Part shown: in pieces, positions 8,253-17,500 of the stretch
Numbering within the stretch: position 1 is the stretch's first letter
Layout: every line of letters starts with the position of its first letter
NCBI GenBank assembly: GCA_905221605.1
Contig: CAJNDS010002252.1
Location: forward strand, 146,501 to 210,500
Direction of reading: 5' to 3'
DNA length: 64,000 nucleotides
DNA from: Symbiodinium natans
Lineage: Eukaryota; Sar; Dinophyceae; Suessiales; Symbiodiniaceae
Translations under genes and position numbers: made by a program
The notes under the pieces: model-generated
Database searches by the model: none
Seen by the model: only the letters and a program-made list of their open reading frames with translations
What the model was told of the DNA's origin: nothing

Positions 8253-9090
8253 ATCCTTCACCTTTCAAGGGGCATAAAAGGATTGTTGGCTTTCATTTTC
8301 GGGGGGTGTTCTTGCACAAATATTGGTAGCATGCTCCCGGCTCAGGGTGTTGGGCGTAAATCCTTAAACCCAAAGCCTTATATGTGTCGTGGGGTTAGGG
8401 CTTAGGGTTTAGGACTTGGGGTTTTCGGGCAAGTGTTCAGCGCCTAGGCTCCCGAAGCGCATGGTGTTTCATGATGGCGCTCAGCGGGCTTCCGGGGTTT
8501 CAAAGGCTTTGCGAGGCCTCTCTGGGATTTAGGGGTTTAGGGTTTAGGGGTTTAGGGTTTAGGGTTTAGGGTTTAGGGTTTTTGAATTCGGAGATAGGAA
8601 GATAAGGATTCTAAACTCTCAGACCTCAACCCGCAACCTTTTTAGATAAGCCCTCCACACCCCATAAACCCTATGTTTGAACCGATTAAAACCGGTAAAG
8701 CCGCCCGAACCCTAAACCCTGAATTGACAGAGTCCCGTGGAACTTGGCTCGACTGAGATCAGCAGTGCTGCGGGTCCGCTTGTGGTGAGTACCTCAGGCT
8801 GGACCAGGGTACAAGGTTCAGAGACTCTCATGCTTCCTGCAGCCCCCCCAAAAATTATGACTCCTGATAAACCCTAAGCCCTTCCTTAAGAAGCCGAAAC
8901 CTATTTCTTTGGAGGTTGCCCTACGACTTCTATACGGGATCAGAACCCAGAAAAGTAGCTTCAGGGTTCTTAACCCCCTAAACCCCCTAAACCCCCTCCA
9001 AACCCCTAGACCCCCTAAACCCCCTAAACCCCCTAAACCCCCTAAATCCCCTAAATCCGCTAAACCCTAAACCCTTGCAAAACCCTCAAC
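8253..9090. other. Mixed repeat and unique stretch
   Basis: G-strand run at 8526-8582 and degenerate C-strand run (CCCCCTAAA) at 8960-9075. Two weak islands: 8425-8525, and 8740-8790, which reads ISSAAGPLV before a GTGAGT donor-like site. Nothing firm. Confidence 0.4.
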
Positions 9091-9099
9091 CTCCGACAG

Positions 9100-9170
9100 G
9101 TAGCAAGTTCGAGGCGACCTACTCCATCACCATCGATCCGAACGTGACGTCTGCCAGCCTACCACGGGAG
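9100..9170 (+). CDS. Exon-like island, unidentified
   Basis: After a CGACAG acceptor: SKFEATYSITIDPNVTSASL then PRER. Codon choice is GC-rich at third positions. CCCCCTAAA repeats precede it, and a T15G18 tract and G-strand repeats follow. Not recognised; not obviously NHL. Confidence 0.45.
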
Positions 9171-9177
9171 CGCCTTC

Positions 9178-9210
9178 TTTTTTTTTTTTTTTGGGGGGGG
9201 GGGGGGGGGG
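9178..9210 (+). repeat. T15-G18 homopolymer junction
   Basis: A run of about 15 T passes directly into about 18 G. Others of the same polarity occur at 24722, 45188, 50657 and 59581, and as C-A on the plus strand at about 12213 and 53984. Confidence 0.95.
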
Positions 9211-9260
9211 AATGGCAACGCTCGTCGATGAGCTTTAGAGGGCAGTTCTTGGGGGCTTTG

Positions 9261-9385
9261 GGTTTCAAGGGCTTAGGGCTTAGGGCTTAGGGCTTAGTTC
9301 TTAGGGCTTAGGGCTTAGGGCTTAGGGCTTAGTTCTTAGGGCTTAGGGCTTAGTTCTTAGGGCTTAGGGCTTAGGGCTTACGGTT
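9261..9385 (+). repeat. GGGCTTA array
   Basis: A homogenised variant array (AGGGCTT with periodic AGTTCTT), a local derivative of the telomeric heptamer. Confidence 0.9.
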
Positions 9386-9450
9386 TAAACCGCCCAAAGC
9401 CCAATGCCGAACCCCGAAAGCCCTCAACAAGTAAAGCCGCAAGCAGCCAG

Positions 9451-9512
9451 GACCTGGTGACCACCGCGCCCGTCGGCGTGACGGTGTCTGCGGATGGCAG
9501 CGGCTTGGTGCA
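9451..9512 (+). CDS. Exon-like island, NHL-like (gene A region)
   Basis: A GCCAG acceptor then DLVTTAPVGVTVSADGSGLV. The pattern 'P.GVtVsadGsglv' fits the strand before the 'yvaD' motif in an NHL blade. End not resolved. Confidence 0.5.
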
Positions 9513-9879
9513 AATATAGGGTTTATTGAAATTATGAAGGGTTCAGGTCCGGGGAAGTTTCGAGGAGTTTCGAGGAGTTTCAAGGAGTTTCGTTTTTTGA
9601 GTTTTTCTTAATGATTTCAAGTTATAGGGGGCTTGAGGGTTTAGGGTCTGGGGTCTAGGGTTTAGGGTAATCCCAACACAACCCGTAACCCTTGTTGAAT
9701 TTGCCCCAAGCCCTATTTCACCCTAAGCCCCCCACTCTAAAATTCCAAAAGCCCTAAACTCAATGTATTTAAACCCTAACACCCCAACTCACCCTCAATG
9801 CCTAAACCCAACTTTAAGTCCCAAGACTCCAAAAACCTAAAGCCTACGCGAGCCTTAGGCCTGGCGATCATCATCCTAA

Positions 9880-10205
9880 ACCCTAGACCCTAAACCCTCA
9901 ACCCTAAACCCTCAACCCTAAACCCCAAACCCTAACCCTAAACCCTAAACCCTAAACCCTAAACCCTAAACCCTAAACCCTAAACCCTAAACCCTAAACC
10001 CTAAACCCTAAACCCTAAACCCTAAACCCTAAACCCTAAACCCTAAACCCTAAACCCTAAACCCTAACCCCTAACCCCAAACCCTAAACCCTAAACCCTA
10101 AACCCGAAACCCTAAACCCGAAACCCTAAACCCTAAACCCCAAACCCTAAACCCTAAACCCTAAACCCTAAACCCTAAACCCTAAACCCTAAACCCTAAA
10201 CCCTA
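9880..10205 (-). repeat. Long CCCTAAA array
   Basis: About 45 C-strand heptamers, mostly perfect, ending at the acceptor (CCCTAG) of the next exon-like island. Confidence 0.95.
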
Positions 10206-10206
10206 G

Positions 10207-10301
10207 GCCTGGCCATCATATCCGATGAGCACTCGGAGTCGCTGCTGGTCCTGGACCTGGCGGTCTCGCCGCGGCGCGTGCGTGTCCTGCAAGGCACCCG
10301 G
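10207..10301 (+). CDS. Exon-like island, beta-propeller-like
   Basis: After CCCTAG: LAIISDEHSESLLVLDLAVS then PRRVRVLQGTRG. The alternation and the 'RVRVLQGT' end resemble an NHL or six-bladed propeller blade. C-strand repeats precede and G-strand repeats follow (10325-10387). Confidence 0.5.
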
Positions 10302-10540
10302 GGTTGGGGGGTGCGTTAACGGTGTGCTTAGGGTTTAGGGTTTAGGGTTTCGGGTTTCGGGTTTAGGGTTTAGGGTTTAGGGTTTAGAAGGCCCAATCCT
10401 AAAGCACCAGCGCCTGACTGCTGGAAACATATTGGGTCCTGTTTAGGGGTTTGGGGCTTGGTGTTCAGGATATCGAATTTGGAGCCTCGTCTCCCAAAGC
10501 CCTGAACCCTCAACTCCCTATAAGCCCCAACTACTCCACC

Positions 10541-10660
10541 TGCGAACCCTAAACCCTAAACCCTAAACCCTAAACCCTAAACCCTAAACCCTAAACCCTA
10601 AACCCTAAACCCTAAACCCTAAACCCTAAACCCTAAACCCTAAACCCTAAACCTCAGACC
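10541..10660 (-). repeat. CCCTAAA array
   Basis: Perfect C-strand heptamers before the exon-like island at 10701. Confidence 0.95.
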
Positions 10661-10700
10661 CTAGACTTGCCCCAAACCCTAAGCTACTCTGGGCGCGCAG

Positions 10701-10748
10701 GCATCAGCATGCTCAAGGATCCGAAGGACGGCCTCTCAGCAACCCTGA
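10701..10748 (+). CDS. Exon-like island starting GC ATC
   Basis: A GCGCGCAG acceptor then (G)ISMLKDPKDGLSATL. It uses the same AG|GC ATC start as exons 1375, 2650 and 58347. TTTAGGG follows at 10753-10808. Confidence 0.42.
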   Translation, partial: ASACSRIRRTASQQP

Positions 10749-11035
10749 ATTTCGGGTTTAGGGTTTAGGGTTCAGGGTTCAGGGTTTAGGGTTTAGGGTT
10801 TAGGGTTCCCAACTCAAAGCTTGAACAGTTGACGGGTTTAGGGATACGGCTTCCGACTGCTTTGCTTCCCGAAGCCCTAACCCTAAATGCAAAACCCTAA
10901 ACCCTTTACCCTCTAAACCCTAAACCAGAATACCCTCAACCCTAAACCCTAAACCCCAAACCCTAATACCCTCAACCCTAAAGCGAAAAACCTGTTCTAT
11001 CGAGGCCCCAAACCCCAAGCCTGGTTTTGCTTCAG

Positions 11036-11118
11036 GACCTACTCCTGGCGCCTAATGGCACGCTCTTCGTGGCGGATCATCAGCAGCAGCTACGACCCGC
11101 ACTGGCGTTACCTGCAGG
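11036..11118 (+). CDS. NHL-like exon (gene A region)
   Basis: A TTCAG acceptor then DLLLAPNGTLFVADHQQQ, a clear 'l..apnGtlfVaD' NHL strand. The following residues (LRPALALPAGR) may be exon or read-through. The next matching strand (SVRRILGSG) is at about 23308, beyond TE1, which would make TE1 intronic. Confidence 0.6.
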
Positions 11119-11119
11119 T

Positions 11120-13199
11120 CGTGGGTTTGGGGCTTTGGGTTTGGGGTTTAGGGTTTGGGGTTTGGGGTTTAGGGTTTAGGGTTTGGGGTTTAGGGTTTAG
11201 GGCGTATAGGGCTTCGGGCTTAGGGCCCCTAAGCCCTCAACCACCCTATAGCCTGGAACAGGGGAAACAACAGCCCTTAACCTCCGAAACCCTGATTCCC
11301 TGAAGCCCTATAACCCCAAACCGTGAAAACCCTGAAACCCCGAACCTAGGATTACAATTCGGAAGCTTCGTGGTTCGTAGCCTCGACTCTGGGAACCAGG
11401 TTCCCCCAGAACTCTCTCACAGTTTGGTGATGTAGGGGCGTCGAAGGTGCCTCGAGACTCTATTCCCTCACTCCCTATTTCCCCTAAACCCTAAACCCTA
11501 AATCCTAAACCCTAAGCCCTAAACCCTAAACCCTGAACCCTAGCCCTAAACCCTAAACCCTCCAAGAAGTACCTCCTGTTTCGTAGGGTTTAGGGTTTAG
11601 GGTTTAGGGTTTGGGGTTTGGGGTTTAGGGTTTACGGTTTAGTGCTTAGGGCTTAGGGCTTTGGGTAGTTTACGGTTTCAGAAGTATCTCTCACCCCTTT
11701 TTGGGTTCGGATCCCTGAATACGTACAACCTAGGTCAACCATGCAAGTGCCATTTGTCGTGGGTTGCCTGAGGTACCTCTACACTTTAAATTTCAAAAAG
11801 GCCCTCAACCCTGAAGCCCTACCGGGAATTTAGGGTAAGACCCTACACTCTTTCTCACCCGCAAAGTTTTGCAAAGAACACGTGATTTCCTGAGCAGAGG
11901 TTTGTGTGTATAGGGCGCCGTTCCCTTGATGGCATTCCACTCTGACTCAAAACACCCGAAAAATCGGACACGCACGACTCTACACCCCTAGATGCACCAA
12001 GCTTGCTTTGCCTACCCTTCATCCCGACACCCCAAGCCTCAGCCCCCTACGCCCTAAACCCTAATTCTAAATCCTAAGCCCTAAACCCTAAAAGCGGGGT
12101 ACGACGAGTGTAGGTAATTGAATCCTCGAGCTCAGGCATAGCATCTTTGCCATGGAGTTGGCCACTCGTCCTGAGGGTTTACTACTTTTTGCTTGAGAAT
12201 CCCCGCCGCCACCGCCCCCCCCCCCCAAAAAAAAAGATAATAAGAATAAAGTAAAAGGCTAGTACGAACAAATGTAATAATGAAAATATTAATCCCCGGA
12301 GTGCCCTTATAGAGAAGAACATTCTTTGCGTGGCTCTTAAGCAAATCGTAGTCTAGGGTTTAAGTTTTTTGGGTCCTGGCTTTCGGGCTTTCGGGCCACG
12401 GGTTCCAGAGTTTTTGTTTGTTTTTGTGTTTTAGGACTTCGGGTCTCTTAGGGATGCAGCTCAGCATTCTGCAGCAGCCGGACGTCGGCCATAATTGAAC
12501 TCTAAGCCCGCCCAAGCCTTCAGCACCGAACCATCCCCCAACGAGGTGTGTTCCGAGGCCGTGTCGGTGTACTCAGGCGCCATGGGTTTGCCATGGCTTG
12601 AAGGGTTGAAGGGTTGAAGGGTTTAGGGTTTTTAGGCTTTAGGGTTTAGGGTTTAGGGTCTAGGTTTTAGGGTTTAGGGTTTAGGGTTGCAGCAGTATGC
12701 AATCCCATGCTTCATGTATCTGACTAGTAAGTCCTTGGACACCAAAGTTACTACATAGGCACCCAAGCCCTAAATTCCAAGACCAACGTCGTACTCCACA
12801 GGGCAAGTATTATAGGGGTCGAACAATCACTAATGGTATTCCCAGATGGTTGCTATCTACTTCTACTACAATAACCCCCAAAACCCTATTCTAATTATGA
12901 AGGCCCATATGTTCTCCCTATTTAGGTGGCTTAGGCTGTAGGGCTTGGCATCTTGCCCTGGGTCAGGGTGCGAAGGGTAGAGCGAGAAAGCACGCCCAGC
13001 AAGGAAAACCCTTTAAAAGGGGGTCCCTGTAATGAGGGGATTCTATTCCATTTGGGGAAGCAAATGGGTACACCTATTTGGGAAATGCCCAAATCGCTCT
13101 CAATCCCAACACCCCCAAAACCCTACAAGCCTATCTTGACCTCCTTCTGGAATCCCAATATAACTCTGAGAGCCCCAGCTAAACCCCCAGCAAGAAAAC
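11120..13199. other. Repeat-rich non-coding stretch
   Basis: G-strand runs at 11120-11215, 11586-11680 and 12600-12690; C-strand runs at 11478-11562 and about 12050-12090. A C-then-A homopolymer junction lies at about 12213-12235. A weak island at 12545-12590 reads EVCSEAVSVYSGAMG. No firm gene. Confidence 0.5.
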
Positions 13200-13328
13200 G
13201 CCCTGCCCTAAACCCTAACCCTAAACCCTATAAACCCTGTTAACCCCATAAACCCCATAAACCCTATAAACCCCATAAACCCTATAAACCCTATAAACCC
13301 CTATAAACCCTATAAAACCCTATAAACC
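13200..13328 (-). repeat. CCCTATAAA array, left of TE1 insertion
   Basis: Nonamer variant of the telomeric repeat (CCCTATAAA, CCCCATAAA). It is the target of TE1; the same array resumes at 22945. Confidence 0.95.
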
Positions 13329-13615
13329 TGTGGAAGCATGATCCCCACGAGACATCACCGGAATTCACTATATCATCGGCGCTCATGCAGGCTCACAGTG
13401 CAAGCATGTGCTGGTGTAAAGCAGGACTTTGCAGGCATAAAAACCATGTCTTGCAGAACTTTGCAAAGCAAGGATACGTCTTGCAGACTTTGCACAAGGA
13501 GCTATAAGCACAGCATGTAAAGAAGAACCATGTGCTTGGCTGGTCGTGTAAAAGGTGCCTTTCTCATTTCCGTGATGGTTTGAGCTGTGCCTATCGACTG
13601 GGCCATCGATCTTCA
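13329..13615 (+). repeat. TE1 5' LTR
   Basis: 287 bp, TGTGGAAGC...ATCTTCA, identical by eye to the copy at 22658-22944. It contains an internal near-repeat (TCTTGCAGAACTTTGCA and TCTTGCAGACTTTGCA). The short open frame 13338-13520 is LTR sequence, not a gene. Confidence 0.95.
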
Positions 13616-13628
13616 GGTTATGAGCCCA
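13616..13628 (+). promoter_or_regulatory. TE1 primer-binding site (half-tRNA type)
   Basis: GGTTATGAGCCCA directly abuts the 5' LTR and is complementary to the anticodon stem-loop of eukaryotic initiator tRNA-Met (TGGGCTCATAACC). This is the internal, cleaved-tRNA priming known from Drosophila copia and yeast Ty5, not the usual 3'-CCA priming. Confidence 0.8.
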
Positions 13629-13632
13629 AGCT

Positions 13633-14559
13633 TTGGGTGGCAGGCTGGAAGGAGAGTCGAATGGACCCGCTTATGGGGCGGTGAACGATCGTGCAGCTGA
13701 TCAGTCTGGACCAGTGCTGAATGGATGGTTGCCAGGGCAAGCGAGAGGTGAAGCATCTGGACAAGAAGTTCAGCCTGGAGCCACGCCGGATCGGATCGCG
13801 GTTGGAGCCAACGAAGCCGGATCGGGTGCGCGTCACGACGGGAACATACAGGAACACCGTACACGTGCACAGGACAACATGCTGCAGCAGCACACAGAAC
13901 AACAACTGCAGCAGCCCTTCCAGGTTCCCCACCAAGACCCTGCTTTGACTCCGCAGCAGCAAGCTCAGAATGTACTTCGGCTACCAGAACAACTGCATCC
14001 TGCGAGGCCCTTAGATGACGGAGAGGTTCGGGAACATTCTGTGATGGAGACCACCCAGGGTGTCTCAATGCAGGTGATGGCCACGACGAACATCTCTCCA
14101 CCAGAAGAACTGCCTCAGCGACAAGAAGGAATGAACGCAGGGCAAGCAGTTTGGATGGTGCGACTTGGAGAGTTTCTGCAGCGCCGTGTATCTCAGGCGG
14201 CCGCAGCGGTGGCACCTGTTCTGGAAAGACAGCAAAGGACCCCTCGTGCTTTTCCATCGCCGCCAGCAAGCTGGGCTTCACAGATGGGCCCGGAGCCCCC
14301 TCTCTTCACACCAGAGGCGGAAAGTGCGATGCAGCAGTGGACACAAAGGGCACCGCTGTTGTATGGATGGGGTGGTCAGCAAGGGCCACCGATGCCGAGG
14401 GAGGCTACATCTTCGTCTGGCTCTTTGACTCAGGAGCAGATCTTGGCCGAAGTGCATCGTCAAGTGCAAAGAGCAATGCAAGGACACCAGCAAGAGATGA
14501 GAGCATTGGAACCGAAAATGCCAGACTTCGAGCAGAAGTCCAAGAGCAAGGCCGGATGA
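13633..14559 (+). CDS. gag: TE1 Gag, N-terminal part
   Basis: A 308-codon frame starting 18 bases after the LTR. It is Gln/Pro-rich and low in recognisable folds, with a conserved-looking stretch VWMVRLGEFLQRRVSQ and a predicted coiled coil near the end (SLTQEQILAEVHRQVQRAMQ). The authentic protein appears to leave this frame near 14512, because the coiled coil continues as ENARLRAEVQEQ in the frame that starts 1 base earlier. So the last about 15 residues here are out of frame. Confidence 0.8.
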   Translation: MGGRLEGESNGPAYGAVNDRAADQSGPVLNGWLPGQARGEASGQEVQPGATPDRIAVGANEAGSGARHDGNIQEHRTRAQDNMLQQHTEQQLQQPFQVPHQDPALTPQQQAQNVLRLPEQLHPARPLDDGEVREHSVMETTQGVSMQVMATTNISPPEELPQRQEGMNAGQAVWMVRLGEFLQRRVSQAAAAVAPVLERQQRTPRAFPSPPASWASQMGPEPPLFTPEAESAMQQWTQRAPLLYGWGGQQGPPMPREATSSSGSLTQEQILAEVHRQVQRAMQGHQQEMRALEPKMPDFEQKSKSKAG

Positions 14560-17500
14560 GTGTGGAGCCAACCCTTCAGCCAGACCTACGAGGAGGCAAT
14601 CCCCCTGGGTGTCCTGGAGGTGGAGCATCGGTTGAGATGCTGCACGGACAAGACCTGCGAGGACCTCCACGGGATGCTCGTGTGGTGCGAGTAGAAGATG
14701 GCGAAGATGGTCAAGGCTCTGGAAGCTTGTCGGGGCCTCCGGGGCTTACAAGGAACAGCTTTGGAAGCCGGGGTGTGAATGAGCAAGGTTACCGTGAACC
14801 TTCCAATGTACACGGGGGTGATCCTGCTTCAGGTCAACCGGGACATGGAGTTTCTGGAAGCAATCTTCTTGGAGGTCAAGGAGTACAGAATGTGAGTTCT
14901 GGGGAAGCTGCAGGATCGAGTGGTGGGGGAGATGAGAAATCCTCTGCTAGAGGAGGAGCGGCGCCGGGCAAGAGCGCAACAGATCCTTTTGGCATGTTGG
15001 CTCAGGGCATCGCTCAGCTCCAGAAGGCAATGAGTGCCACGATCGCGATCAAGGCCCAAGAGCAGGAGCAAGTGAAGCCGGGGATCTCAGAGTTGCCGAA
15101 GCTACCGGAACTGTCGGAGACATCCTGCATTGATGTGGGAGATTGGCTACATTCCCTAGAGTGCCCCATGGGTGATTTGAGCAATGGCTCTGCGGTTTGG
15201 TGGAGCGAGACCCTTCAGTGTTTGGATCGTTTCTATGAGAGCTACCTGAAGAGCTCGAATTTGGCGAAGCTTTCGTTGAAGCCGGAGACTTTTGCCACGA
15301 TCATGCTGAAGGAGGACAAGTGGGGCAGGGTAGACAAGAGGGCAACATCGATGATACTCGCGGCCTTGCCTGAGTCTGTGAAGGCCGAGGTGCTGGCGTC
15401 AAGACTCACCGGCACATTGCCGGTATTGGGAAGGGTCATGGTCTTGTATAGACCTGGAAGTGCTGCAGAAAGGCAGCAGATCTTGAAGGCTTTGGAGTCC
15501 CCCTCAACGGCGACATCGGCGACGGAGGCTGTGGATCAGCTGAGGAGATGGTCACGATGGCTACGCAGGGCAGGGGACATTGGACTTCAGAGGCCGGACG
15601 CAAGCGTTCTTCTCCGAGGGCTGGACAACATATCCAGGAAGGTCCTCCTTGAGCATGGGGAGATCATGTTTCGTATAAACATGATGAGGTACACTTTGGA
15701 GGTGGATGTGAAACCGACTCAGGAGTCTGTCCAGGACTTGCACCAGGCGCTGTTGTCCGAGTTTGAGCAAGTGGCTTTTCGTGGAAGAACCAAAGGGGCA
15801 ACAACGACGGCTAGTATGAGAGCTATGACTGCATCCTCTACCACGGGTACCCCTCCTGGAACTGAGGCTGCTGGCAACCCAGGCGAATCTTCGCCTAGCA
15901 AGTCCAAGGGACCACCATGCAAGTTCTTCCTCACAGATCAGGGATGCAGACGAGGAGCCGCATGCAAATTCAACCATGAGGTTGAGAAGAAGCTTCGTCA
16001 AGGGCGGTGCTGGACTTGCGGTAGCAAGCAACATGTTGCCAAGGCTTGCCCAACGAAAGACAAGGGGTCACCGTCGAAGGCCCAAGCCAAAACGGGACCA
16101 ATGAAGCCAGAGACTGCAACTTCAGCGAGTGCTTCATTAGCTGCCATAGCGCCTGAAAGTGCTCACCCCGCACCGCCAACGACACCAAAGGCCTCGTCTC
16201 CAATGCCTGGAACGCCCTCAGCCTCGTCCTCGACCGTGGATCTTCCTCAGGGACAATCTTCGTCTACTGCTTCTGCGTCGGGGGACTTACGAGATCTACT
16301 ACAAGAGGCGAACACCATGCTGAAGGAGATGAGGCACCTGAAGTTGTTGACGGTAAAGGATGTGATGGCACAAGCAAGATCGCTCGGCTGTCAAGACGAA
16401 GAAGGTCGCACTGGTCTTTTGGATTCGGGGGCCTCCCATCCATACAGGGAAGGCACTGTGGAAGAAGTAAGGGAGTCAACAAGCGTCAAGGTGCAGTTGG
16501 CAAATGGCGAGGAGGTCACCTTGGCACAGAATCGAGCGGGAACCCTTTTGGCGACGAGGAGCTCACCGAACGATAGAACAGCGCCAATAGTCCCTCTTGG
16601 CTCCCTCGTCCAGGACCTGAACTGCGAGCTGACTTGGGGACGGAAGAGAGGTTTGGAGATTCGCCACCCGATCCACGGGACGATTCGGCCGGTTGTGGTG
16701 GATAAGTGTCCTGTCATTGGCGAGACCCAGGCTCTGGACCTCATAAAGGAGCTAGAAGCGAAGAGAGTGGAGGAACTAAGGGAGAACACCAGGGCGACTC
16801 AGAAGGCGTTGTGGCTTTGGGATGAGACAGCGAGGTGGGCAAGGCATCTTGAAGTTTTCCTCCAGGACGGAACAAGGGCAAGGCAGCTGTTGGCAATGGA
16901 GACGGATGACTCACCTTTCAAGGACTTAGAAGCATCTACAAAGGCGGCCATGGCGGAGGAGCTCGCTTTGGATGATCGAGCAGGTTGGAACTACCTGAAG
17001 GCTCTTCCAGTATCGCGAAGGAAGAGGAAGCAGCTGATGAGGTGCCAGTGGGTCGTCAATTTGTTCGCTGGACCAGGTCCTGACACGGCAGAGTTCAAGA
17101 ACATAGATGGCGACAGCATGCTAGTGGAAATGGATATCACTAGATCCAGAGCTTTTGACATGAGAAAGTCGTCAGGAGCCTACCGGGCACTGCTTTGGGC
17201 GGCGGCTACTGGAAGGGTCAAGGGAGTGTTGTCGTCGCCGCCGATGAGATCCAAGACTGATGAGGAGCTGGTGGCAAAGGCCATGTGGTTCTCTTTGATT
17301 GCAAAGGCAGCCAGAGCGACCTTGGACCGACCACCACCCTTTGTGCCGATTGAGGGCAAGAAGGTTTTAGCCTACATGCAGACGGATCCTCAAGCAGGCT
17401 TGAAGTTGTCGTGGAAGTCCTTTGTTGAGGTCATGTGTTTGGAGAACCAAGGGGAAAGCATCGTGACGAACCTCGACTATGACAAGGAGCTGAAAACTGT

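Noticed and set aside
14500-14525. Programmed -1 frameshift in TE1 Gag
   Set aside because: The frame step is -1 in direction, but the local sequence (TTGGAACCGAAAATG) has no canonical XXXYYYZ slippery site, and TE2 has no shift at the same place. A mutation or sequence error is more likely, though recoding is not excluded.
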